A stretch of 64,000 nt of DNA from Parasitella parasitica. Taxonomy: Eukaryota; Mucoromycota; Mucoromycetes; Mucorales; Mucoraceae. Under the pieces are notes generated by a model. The model had not been told where the DNA came from, ran no database searches, and saw only the letters and a list, made by a program, of their open reading frames with translations. The DNA is taken from NCBI GenBank assembly GCA_025201805.1, contig MU619237.1:303552-367551 (forward strand), given 5' to 3'. This document shows, in pieces, positions 10,007 through 18,889 of the stretch (within the stretch, counting starts at the first letter, position 1; the number at the start of each line of letters is the position of its first letter). The translations under genes and the position numbers were made by a program.

Positions 10007-11104
10007 TCAGAGTTGGCATCCACTACTTTGATAAATATCAGGTGAACATGGTTGCAGGTTTTGGAATGTTTCATTAACGTGTGCAGTATCCACAAAAGTA
10101 CGACCATCTCTTCTAAAACGGTCAGAAAGACGAACAAATGAGCCATTCTGCTCCAACTTAATTGTGTCATTCTTCGATGAGTCTCGTTTATAAAGAATAA
10201 CGGTAAGCTCGGTGGTGCCTTGCATGAGTGTTTTCGACAAATTAGCACAACCTTTAACTTGATGCAAATAAGTCTTGAAATCTAAATCCTTGATGCTGAT
10301 TTCGTAACGCTGAGCTTTCTGGTAGATGATCTCCAGCTTGTCCCAGGTCCCAATAATTAAAATGCTCTGATGGTGCAAAGGTGTGACCCTCGGTAGTCAG
10401 TACCAATTTCTCCAGTGCTTCGAACTTTGTTGCGAAATACTCAAATGCCGATTCCCGAAGAAGACCATCAGTAAGCTAGAGTTTATTATACTGCTGTTTG
10501 GATTCATTTTTCCAGTATAGTTTTGGGTACTTGAAAAAGTCGCACTCTTCTAGTTCCAACGAAGGTGCTTTTTCCGGGTAAGAGTTGATGAGGCTGTCTA
10601 CTTCAATGCTAATTGGTTTACCGGGTACTGTGTTGTCCCAAAACTGCAAATGGGTTAATGATTTGAATTCATTAATGCGATCCTTGAGATGAGCTTTTCC
10701 TGCTTCATCGAAGAAGCCTTCAAGCGACAAGGGACTCCGAGGCACTTGATGAGCTCCCAAACACCTCAAGCTTTGGGCTAAATCTCAAGATTGTATTGAG
10801 GTGGTGTACGTCCGGATGTGGAGGAGCCTCGAGATTGTCATCTTCAGCTCCCTGATGAATTGTGACACTCCCAACAAAAGGACAAGGATCGAGTTTGATT
10901 CTTAGCATGTGGGCAAAACCAGGAACCACGTCTAGACTTAAATGCACGTCAGCGTATAGCCTATATTTTGCCGCATTTGACCAGCTTTTGCAAACAAACA
11001 TAATTTGATATAGCATCCTTTCGATACCTTGTATCTTCAATAATTTCAAGAACTTTCCCTAAAAGCTCGCCTGGAAGTCCGTTCCAACTAGATAGTTTAG
11101 CCAT
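10007..11104 (-). pseudogene. F-box/LRR-type protein, frameshifted
   Basis: On the minus strand the ATG at 11104 opens with MAKLSSWNGLPGELLGKVLE, an F-box start. The frame must shift near 11045 to continue as FVCKSWSNAAKYRLYADVHL, the second half of an F-box. Further pieces in changing frames carry LRR-like text (LRFSPKLEVFGS; SLTHLQFWDNT; KFEALEKLVLTTEGH), ending about 10007. At least three frame changes (near 11045, 10760 and 10340) do not have splice signals of the right kind, so I call it a pseudogene. An intact gene would encode a substrate receptor of an SCF ubiquitin ligase. F-box/LRR families are large in Mucorales, so a dead copy is not surprising. Sequencing errors are a possible alternative. 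Confidence 0.65.
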
Positions 11105-12815
11105 AAGTTTTGTGTTGTAAATACTAATAAGACATTAAGTTGTAAGTATCGGTCCAGCTGTGCATTTACACAATGGAAGTTTATCCCTGAATCTAAGTTT
11201 AAGCCAACTATCTCATTCGCTTTCCTCCTTTAATTATATATCTTTTCAAAAATCATAGCACATTCAAGCAAATGACAATCTCTATTTTTACAACTTTACA
11301 TTATCATTCTATGTTACATCTATTGAGTTAAGTCAGCATATCCAAGATCAAAGTAAAGAATACACAGTCGGGACTCGTTCTAACGGACGAGTTGGTGTAC
11401 AAAAATGTGTTTAGTATAGCAAATTATCCCTATTCAGAATTTGATATTCTACAGTGCAGTGCTTGGAACGTGGAACGTGGAACGTGGAACTGGAACTTAA
11501 AATCTATCAGAAGCCTATTATGAAGCTTAAGTTTTGTTAGTAACATCATCCTCGACCACAATCCTCGCCTCTATTTTACATGTTTAGCATTAGATTTACA
11601 AAAAAAGGAACTTTTGATCTGGCAATAATTATTTTTATAAGCAACAATGGTAACAGGGCTCCTCTGTCACTAGCAATTAGCAACTTTTGAATTATTCACA
11701 AATAGCTAGGGGTTATTACAGCAAAACATTGTATCCATTAACTATCCAACTCGATGGGCCACACTTGTTTGATTTCATAACTATGAGGAAAGGTATACTT
11801 GTGGTATTAAAAATACATACTTTATAGAGCTGTATTACGTACTAGAATTGATGTCGACGTGATATCATCTCCAAGTAGATATTTTTTACAGCTTAAAAGC
11901 AAGAAATGCAGCTTAAAAGCAAGAAATTCACCTTCGTGTGCCATTTTTTGATTGATTTTAATAATTGAAAGTGCCCTGAAAACACCAGAAATAGTATCCA
12001 TCGGGAAAAAACTATATTATATATGATTTTGGTACAATTTGAGCATGATTTTTTTTTCGATGCAAAATGACGGATTTTTTTCACTTTTTTCCTTGTACCC
12101 ACGCATCCAAAATCATCGATTATGCATTATCCTCAATTTTGACCTCAAAAATGCAAATTTTTACTATAGCATATATTAGAGGAAAATGATCACAAAAGGT
12201 CATTCCTTGATCTGAAAGACTGGAAATGCGCTCTGATTAAGCAAAATGTTGACTTTTCCCTCCTAATCTGTTTTAAAGGTTTTTCGGCAGAATTCCTTCC
12301 ATAGGCATACGGGGATTATGAAAATAACACTATCGTGTAGCGTGCACAAATATACAGCCATTATCATAGACTGACAGCCGCGGTATGCATAGTAACGGAA
12401 GATGATATCTTGCCTCAAAGAAGTAATTTTGTTTTCTAATTGTCCAAATGGAGTTTCTGAAAGAATTTTCCCTTCCTGATTTTGGATGGGTTTATTCTCC
12501 GCTATCAAAGAAAAATGGTGCTTTTTTTTTAAGAAAGCATTAACTTTGGGAATCGATAGCTTACCCAATTCAAGCAAAAAACAGTTTTAATCTAATTTAT
12601 TTAAATGGCGTGCTTCTTGGCTTCCTAATGGTAGTACTTGCATTTCTCTAACTCGCCTGAAGATCTCACGCTCCGATTTTGAAAAATACTTTTCCGAAAA
12701 AAGTCAGGAAAGTCGCTACCTTCATCTGATGTCAACCTAAAAAGTACAAAACTTGCTCTAAGCTATGCAAATATGTGATTAAAAGGTGCCTTATAGTCCA
12801 GTTTGTTAATTTGAA
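11105..12815. other. Gene-poor AT-rich region with decayed repeats
   Basis: No convincing gene. Visible features are a short tandem of GGAACGT around 11465-11487 and a 20-bp direct repeat at 11889-11928. A stretch around 12145-12195 resembles 46885-46940 (see findings). The minus-strand ORF at 12263-12577 has no recognisable motif. Confidence 0.5.
11889..11928 (+). repeat. Tandem 20-bp duplication
   Basis: The unit CAGCTTAAAAGCAAGAAATG occurs twice in a row with one difference at the end of the second copy. Confidence 0.85.
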
Positions 12816-12939
12816 TTACTTTTTTTTGTGTTTGAGATCGCTAAACATTGTTTTCTTACAGTTTTTGTCTTTTTTCTGACCATAACACACTGTAGTCCGC
12901 GTAGACCAAAAAAAAACAGGCGCTAAAGCTTTACAAAGA

Positions 12940-13150
12940 CATACACTTTTGAACCATTCCAATATTATGGAAAATATGGCACAGGATTGACTAGCTGTTC
13001 TACTGTGCAACTGGATATAGAGAACCCTGCTTGGTGCTTGTCTGGCAAGACCTTCTACATTAGAAGACTCCAGATCAACTGAAGCCACAAGAAAATGGTA
13101 GAGAAAAAGAAGCAATCTACCACCAGGATAACGCATCCGCTCATAAAAAA
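12940..13150 (+). mobile_element. Possible Tc1/mariner-like transposase remnant
   Basis: In one plus-strand frame the stretch 13112-13147 reads AIYHQDNASAHK. This resembles the second catalytic Asp block of Tc1/mariner transposases (QQDNAxxH). Upstream about 200 bp gives only broken frames (YYGKYGTG...), so the rest is decayed. The assignment depends on this one motif. The long minus-strand ORF over the same bases has no family motif and is probably only antisense. Confidence 0.3.
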
Positions 13151-14233
13151 TTATCTTTATAGAAATTTATGGAATCCTAAGGACATAAATTGATTAATAA
13201 AAATCTTTAGTTTTAGTCATGAATTGCTTCATTTGACCTAAAGATGATAAGAGAATAGATGCAGCAGCTTTCAACGTAGTGTGCATATCTTCTGCGAGCA
13301 TGGGAATAGCATAGAACGTCATGTTTTATCAATTATATAAGGGACTAAGGCCAATGTGCGTAGGTAAATGGTGATTTACATTGCATGCTCTATTTAGAAA
13401 ATTTAATTACGGTCGTACACTATGATGTTGGCACATAATGTATTTTCATATAAACACATCCAGAAGATGTAATTCTAATAAAAAGTGTAGCTCTTGGCAT
13501 GCATATTCATTTTACTGACTGATTTTGACATAAAATGTCATATGGAAACCTATTCATCAGGAGGTATTGACTTATTTTAACCCATGTAAGTACATACTCA
13601 CTATATGAATCCCTAATAACAGTGCTTTTAAGAATTCACTATCAATTGCATTCTTGCTAAAGCAAGCGATTTTTATAAAGTCTCATGATACAGCGTGAAT
13701 ATCATTTAACCCAAGTACGCATTTCACGTCGCCAATAAATATTACAATAATGCTCATAACATACAATCTAACAGACATCCAATGCTGCAAAGAAGGATGC
13801 TGAATCCTTAAAACCTTCCATTATTGCTCTAGGTATGATGATGTTTCATTTGGAGGAATAGATTGTTTTTTTTTATTGTTTTGTAGTAGAGGAGTGACAT
13901 TAAGCTAACTCTAAATCATGTTAAGAGTGTGTGATTTTAAATGCAAAGCGTAATTGGACAAGACTCATCCTAATACACGACACGATACGACATTTTTGAT
14001 AAGCCTTTATTATATGCCTCGTTGATATTCATCTATCAACCATCATAGCCGGATGGACATCGTATCAAACCTGAGATTGAGACTAGTGGAACAATCTAAT
14101 AAAAAAAAAAAGAGACGGATTACCTTTAAATATGTAAACTATCCTTTCGAACAAAACCATGTCTCTACGGCGACTTGCAATCTAATATATCTTGGAGATG
14201 TTTCTGTTTGGGCGGGCAGTTATATCGGCTCTA

Positions 14234-14264
<31 letters not shown>

Positions 14265-14631
14265 NNNNNNNNNNCAGATGTTGCACACGTAAAAACGTCG
14301 ACATCAAGAGTTATAAAGTCTGGTGAAACGGTAGATCTGAATGATTGCAATGCTTGGATTAGACATTCCGTATCATTTTTCAAGGCTGTCCAGAGCTCAA
14401 AGATATGATGTAGACAGTTGTTTGCTTTTTTTTTTTTTTTATCAAGTTCAAATGTGAAAAGTTGAATTTAAGGTGTGATTGTATCCAGATTTTGCTGATT
14501 CAGGAGTAAATCTTTCCTCTTTTAGAAACTTTGCAGCTTTTCTCACCGAGCTTTCTCAAAAACGCCGGACATTTCATCAGAAATCCTGAAACTTATTCTC
14601 AAAAAAACGATGTCATTTTTAACCATCTTCT
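13151..14631. other. Gene-free spacer with assembly gap
   Basis: No gene is recognised. It contains a poly-T running into the N run at 14265-14274 and, at about 14520-14630, the probable leader of the membrane-protein gene. Confidence 0.5.
14265..14274. other. Assembly gap (10 N) after poly-T
   Basis: Ten N follow directly on a run of about 27 T. This looks like a homopolymer-induced scaffold join of unknown true length. Confidence 0.95.
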
Positions 14632-15477
14632 TTGAGATTTTATTCCAAACCATCAATGAAGTATTCACTGAGCATTGCAGTCGTAGCGACTACAGTCCGA
14701 TTTACTACATCAGCAGCGGCAGATGTAGCGTCCGAAGTAAATGCAATATTAAACGATACGATTGGCAATTTAGCTAGAGGAGACTCTTCAAAAGTAGCAG
14801 CAACTGCAGATGGACTGATGCATATATTCACAGCTTTATCAACGGCAGCAAGTCTATCTATATTCTTTTTCAAATATCTGACTGGATTTACGATTACGAT
14901 TACGATGTATATACTAACTCCAATGCTATGGCTATTCAGGACTTGCTGGCATCAATTCGTCACTAAGCCCTGGGATTTATTTTTGTACGTGTTACATGTA
15001 TTGTATCCAGTCATAATGTTTTGCACAGCAGCTGTTTGTTGCGGTGTATTCATTGGTGGTTGCGCAGGGTTTGCAGCAGAAGCATTTTCATCCATTCTGA
15101 TCACTGCAACCTGGGGACCACAAGCTATCAAGGGAGTCGAACAAGAAGAAAATGTTGAATTAGTGGAAGGCTTGGCCAAGGAAGACGGGGAGTCGAGTGA
15201 TAGATCAGATACCGAGCAGGAAGAACCAGACTATAGGAACGATCACAATGGTAGGAGGCCAGCTAATTTCTTTGGATCAACTAGAAGTAGAAAGGAAAAA
15301 GAGCCATTAATACCGAGGGTGGAGAGCTGGAGAGACTCTCTGTCAATATCAAGCACATCGTCTTCACCCGTGCTGATCAGGAGAATGAAGCTATCTTCGA
15401 CGGATAGAAAAGACAGTTGGGAGTGGGATGAGGAGACGGAAGAGGAAGTTGAATTCGACCATATAAAAAATAAATAA
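14632..15477 (+). CDS. Multi-pass membrane protein of unknown function
   Basis: A single exon of 281 residues. The Met at 14656 (MKYSLSIAVVATT) is an equally good start and would place a signal-anchor-like hydrophobic stretch at the very N-terminus. Hydrophobic segments lie at about residues 65-105 and 115-150 (LFLYVLHVLYPVIMF, CCGVFIGGCAGFAAE). The C-terminal third is cytosolic-looking, acidic and Ser-rich, ending in an acidic EETEEEVEF stretch. I do not recognise the family. It lies 70 bp upstream of the glycosyltransferase on the same strand, which may point to an endomembrane role, but that is inference. Confidence 0.75.
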   Translation: MRFYSKPSMKYSLSIAVVATTVRFTTSAAADVASEVNAILNDTIGNLARGDSSKVAATADGLMHIFTALSTAASLSIFFFKYLTGFTITITMYILTPMLWLFRTCWHQFVTKPWDLFLYVLHVLYPVIMFCTAAVCCGVFIGGCAGFAAEAFSSILITATWGPQAIKGVEQEENVELVEGLAKEDGESSDRSDTEQEEPDYRNDHNGRRPANFFGSTRSRKEKEPLIPRVESWRDSLSISSTSSSPVLIRRMKLSSTDRKDSWEWDEETEEEVEFDHIKNK

Positions 15478-15547
15478 TTTTCGTTTCTTCCCTCTTTCTA
15501 CCTTTTCTTCCTTCTTCTTTTTTTTTGTTGTTGGTAAAACAGGAACT

Positions 15548-16720
15548 ATGAGTCGATGGCCTTGGCAGCAAGATGTATGTAATCAGGTGTCAACAAGAGT
15601 GAGGCCGAATAAAAAGCAGCTTGCCATAGCAATTCTGAAATGGGTCCTCATTGCAGCAATCTGTGGTACCGTCACTTTCTTCACAGTATTCGGCATCGAT
15701 TTTAATTCCCGGATAACACCAAGGGACTACTTGGCTTCAGCACGAGCTGCATCAGGCCCACTCTCTTCCACTTGTTTCCGCTCCAACGATGCACCACACA
15801 ATCAACATTTTGGAATTATACCCAGCGTGCCTGTCAAAGAAGACGATGTTTGCTTTGATTACGCCGGCCTAATCAAGCCCCAAAACAGCAATGCGACCAC
15901 ACCAACCATATATCACACATATTGGTCTACCCAGATGACGAGATACCTGACCGAGAACCAGCTTGCCGCTTTGCGTTCATTTGCAGCCACTCAACCACCG
16001 CAACATACCCTTTATTTTTGGATTGCATCACAAGATAAACCAGACCTACTCAAATCAGATAGTTTATGGCATTCAGTAAAGTCGCCCAACATTCAGCTCA
16101 AGATCATCGAGGACGAATCGAATGAGCTGCTAGAGAGCACGCCTCTTACAACCTTAGATGTGAGACATTTGCAACAAGTGCTTAGGCTAGTGTCCCTGTA
16201 TTCATTTGGCGGGGTTTGGTTCAATCTGGATGTGCTATTTGTAAGGGATCTGTCGCCATTGCTTCATTTAGAGTGGCTAACACAAGCAACATGCTTTGAG
16301 CTATCTCAATTCGCTTCAGCATCAGCAGTGGATAGTAGATTCTCAGGTGCCTTGATGCACTTCTTTCCAAAATCACCCTATTTGTGTGAAATGTTGAACG
16401 TAGCGTCAGACGAACTGAATGGCACAGTGAATGGATTGAAGCCGCTCAAATCTCTAGGGCCAGATTTGTACGCTCGAGTTTTCCACCGCGTGCTAAAGCA
16501 TCGCATTACGCCATGGGCTGTTTTGCCTTGGTGCTTTACGGATCCATCACAATGCCAGAGTTCCAATGCGTTGCCCGGTGTATTTGACAACATTAGAGAA
16601 TTCAATGTAGATCATTTGACCAAGATTTTCGCCTATCATTGGCATGAGAAATGGAACGCATCTCCTGGTACAATATTCAAGCATTTGGTTGAACAGCAAA
16701 AGCGATACACTATTTGGTGA
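15548..16720 (+). CDS. GT32-type glycosyltransferase, type II membrane protein
   Basis: A single exon of 390 residues. A short N-terminal cytosolic tail is followed by one membrane anchor (about residues 28-50), then a lumenal catalytic region, the classic Golgi type II layout. The region IYHTYWSTQM (about 120-130) and YSFGGVWFNLDVLFV (about 218-232) match the DXD-containing sugar-binding region of GT32/alpha-1,4-glycosyltransferase-like enzymes. Expected there is GG(V/I)(W/Y)xDxD. Here the first Asp is Asn (N226-L-D228; codons 16223-16231). A C-terminal FAYHWHEKWN matches the family's conserved HxWxxxW-like end. The likely role is adding a hexose to N- or O-glycans in the Golgi. The Asn change may alter metal use. 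Confidence 0.8.
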   Translation: MSRWPWQQDVCNQVSTRVRPNKKQLAIAILKWVLIAAICGTVTFFTVFGIDFNSRITPRDYLASARAASGPLSSTCFRSNDAPHNQHFGIIPSVPVKEDDVCFDYAGLIKPQNSNATTPTIYHTYWSTQMTRYLTENQLAALRSFAATQPPQHTLYFWIASQDKPDLLKSDSLWHSVKSPNIQLKIIEDESNELLESTPLTTLDVRHLQQVLRLVSLYSFGGVWFNLDVLFVRDLSPLLHLEWLTQATCFELSQFASASAVDSRFSGALMHFFPKSPYLCEMLNVASDELNGTVNGLKPLKSLGPDLYARVFHRVLKHRITPWAVLPWCFTDPSQCQSSNALPGVFDNIREFNVDHLTKIFAYHWHEKWNASPGTIFKHLVEQQKRYTIW

Positions 16721-16838
16721 ATTTCGTTGTATTATATTTGTTTTTAAAAACGTCCCTCCTTCATTCAGCTACTTTTGTTTTTTTTTTTGTTTTTTTTTAT
16801 ATATATTTTCCTTGCTTGAAACCTGTAATAGTGATTTC

Positions 16839-17630
16839 ATGAACCATTTATATAAAAGCCCTTCTTTTTTGATGAAAAGGACTTTAATGACACAAAAAAA
16901 TAATAACATTTTGTACTATAACCCTGGCTCTGTATTCTCAAATGTTGGTGTCCTGTTGCTGTGTCAAAAGAACGTCCAGGACCAATTTGAGCTGCGTCCA
17001 ATTCAAATGGGCGTCGATAACATATCGCCATGGTATATAGAGCTGAATCCCAAAGGCCAAGTGCCCACCCTTGTCCATCAAGGCAAACCAATTCCAGATA
17101 CACTTGCTATCGCTTCTTACTTGGATGAGCAATTCAAGCCCTCTATTTTTGCAACCAACGATGCCCAAGTCATGGCGTTAATTGAGCAATGGCGGCAAGT
17201 CAGAGTCTTGTCATTGTTGTCTGGTAAGAGAACTGCGCTACAGGATGTAAGCCAAATGGCAGCAACATTGGCGAATTCTCGTCAGCAAGTAGAAGAGTAT
17301 GCCAAATCTAATCCAGAGCTTGCAGAAGCATACAGTATACGCCTAGATATACACGATGATCGGTCCAAGATTCTCACTGATCATGATGTGTATTTGATGC
17401 ACAAGAAGAGATTGACAAAACTGCTGGACGACACGGAAAAGGCTTTATTACAAAACGACGGAAAACTGCTTCCAAGAGGTCAAACAGCGGCAGATGCTTA
17501 CGCTGTAGGGATTCTGTATTGGCTCAAAAGTAAATTAGACTTTGATATCCTGGACTCGAGACCAGTGATTGAAAAATACTACCAAGAGCAAGCATCAAGC
17601 CCTCATTTCATTAATGCGTTTAAAAAATAA
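16839..17630 (+). CDS. Glutathione S-transferase-like protein
   Basis: A single exon. I start at the ATG at 16839 (263 residues). The Met codons at 16872 and 16887 are alternatives, and the longer frame opening at 16644 overlaps the preceding gene and is not used. The N-terminal thioredoxin fold is seen in ILYYNPGSVFSNVGVLLLC, then NPKGQVPTLVHQGKPIPDTLAIASYL. This is the GST signature, with the cis-Pro in QVPTLV and an acidic glutathione contact in the PDT position. The C-terminal half is helical and contains a long insertion (about residues 125-190) before a typical LLDDTEKALL/ADAYAVGILYWL end, somewhat like GDAP1-type GSTs. The substrate is unknown; it is probably cytosolic. The gene lies 118 bp after the glycosyltransferase and runs tail-to-tail with CENP-K. 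Confidence 0.8.
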   Translation: MNHLYKSPSFLMKRTLMTQKNNNILYYNPGSVFSNVGVLLLCQKNVQDQFELRPIQMGVDNISPWYIELNPKGQVPTLVHQGKPIPDTLAIASYLDEQFKPSIFATNDAQVMALIEQWRQVRVLSLLSGKRTALQDVSQMAATLANSRQQVEEYAKSNPELAEAYSIRLDIHDDRSKILTDHDVYLMHKKRLTKLLDDTEKALLQNDGKLLPRGQTAADAYAVGILYWLKSKLDFDILDSRPVIEKYYQEQASSPHFINAFKK

Positions 17631-17658
17631 AGATAGATCGTGATATACTAATGTGCAA

Positions 17659-17689
17659 GGGAGGTGGGGGAGGTGGGGAGGGGGGGGGG
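17659..17689 (+). repeat. G-rich tract, potential G-quadruplex
   Basis: Runs of 3, 5, 4 and 10 G are separated by A or AGGT. The tract fills half of the 62 bp between the stop codons of the GST-like gene (plus) and CENP-K (minus). Confidence 0.85.
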
Positions 17690-17692
17690 AAG

Positions 17693-18721
17693 CTAATGAG
17701 CAAAGTCGTGTACTCGAATTAATGAGGAGTCTGTGGGATGGTATTTTACGATGCCACCTTTGACGAGAGTTTGGACATAGGGTGGCCAGTAAGTGCCAGG
17801 GACTAATTTGATGTATGGATCATCGGGAGAATCGACCGACTGATTTAATAAATCTTCCAAGAGCGTTTTGAATTCACATGTCTTACGGGATTCTCCAGCA
17901 ACCTAAAGTATCAAAGTGTGATGTTTGATTGTCAGTTGCCTTGGTTCGTTGGATTAAACACTTACATCGACAGAATGAGGTGGGTAGAACTCCTCGAGCA
18001 GATCAATCAAATCGTGGGTATCTTCCTTATACTGCAGCTCCCATATTTCCTGTTCTTTGCGTAATTCCTCGGGATAGAGCTGGAAATATGTTTCTTGAGC
18101 TGCCTTTCTTTCGGCTACTTTGAGAGCAGAGTACATTTTTTCACATTCGGACAAGATCATCGTGTCCTCACGCAGTGCATTGACAGTGGTATCCAGTTGC
18201 CGTTGTGCGAATTCAATTAAACTCTCGTATTGCTTGATTTGTGTGTCCAAGTCTTGTCTAAATTCGATTTCCAAGATGTCGTCATTGCCGTGCTCCATTT
18301 TGTCTATCTTCTCCATCTCTGCAGCTACAAGGTTGTTTATCTCTCGATGTTCAAACATCAGTGCTTGCAACTGGTTGCGGGCTGCTGAAGATACTCCATC
18401 TGATGTGCTTTTGAAGACAGCATTGGCTTGGTCATTTATTCGCTTGTTTTCCAGCTGAAAAAAAAAAAAAAAAAAGAAAAAAAAAAGAGAGATTCGTTAG
18501 AGGAGAGTGCTATGTCCAGTCGTAGGTCTACTTACGCTATGAAGCTTGTTCCACAAGTCTGTCTTTTCCTTCTGCTGTGCTCTCAAAATACGATCAAGAT
18601 GCTCACCTCTGGCAGTCTTGTCATCGGAGCTCTGTACGACTGGATCTTTGGTAGCCACGTCTTTGTAGTTTTGAGTAGCTTGCGCTATGATGTTCTGTAA
18701 GGCACTTTGCAGTTGGGACAT
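17693..18721 (-). CDS. CENPK: CENP-K/Sim4-type inner kinetochore protein
   Basis: Three exons on the minus strand: 18721-18536, 18454-17966 and 17902-17693, giving 294 residues (human CENP-K is about 269). The first intron contains a poly-A/G tract; all junctions are GT..AG and keep frame. Residues 60-220 are strongly coiled-coil. The C-terminus reads DDPYIKLVPGTYWPPYVQTL, then GGIVKYHP and LIRVHDF. This is the diagnostic CENP-K end (DPY.....WPPY.ELL...GI..RHP.D..RIRLE.F). CENP-K is part of the CENP-H/I/K/M group of the constitutive centromere network, linking centromeric chromatin to the outer kinetochore. The assignment from the C-terminal motif is strong; function in this lineage is inferred. 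Confidence 0.85.
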
Positions 18722-18889
18722 GTTGAGTGTTGAATGTTTGCGATGGGAAAGAAAGAGAGAGAGAGAGGGAGACAAATCGCGTCACTAACAGGATGCGTCT
18801 ACATGCCCGCCAGTCCAATTGAGCTTCCAATAAACTTGGGTTTTTTTTTTCTTGTTTTTTTTGTTTTAAAATAAAAAAAATCAATCAAC
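18722..18889. promoter_or_regulatory. Shared bidirectional promoter of CENP-K and TAF7
   Basis: Only 168 bp separate the start codons of two divergently transcribed genes. The interval carries a GA-rich stretch (18750-18770), a T-tract and an A-tract next to the TAF7 start, and no TATA box that I can see. Both promoters must lie here, so co-regulation is possible. Confidence 0.6.

Noticed and set aside
12816-13136. 106-residue minus-strand ORF
   Set aside because: No motif. The opposite strand has the transposase-like QDNASAH block, so this is most likely antisense of a decayed transposon.
16644-16838. Longer N-terminus for the GST-like protein, overlapping the glycosyltransferase
   Set aside because: The extension is Phe/Tyr-rich translation of the intergenic poly-T and of the end of the upstream gene. 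The GST fold starts well after 16839.
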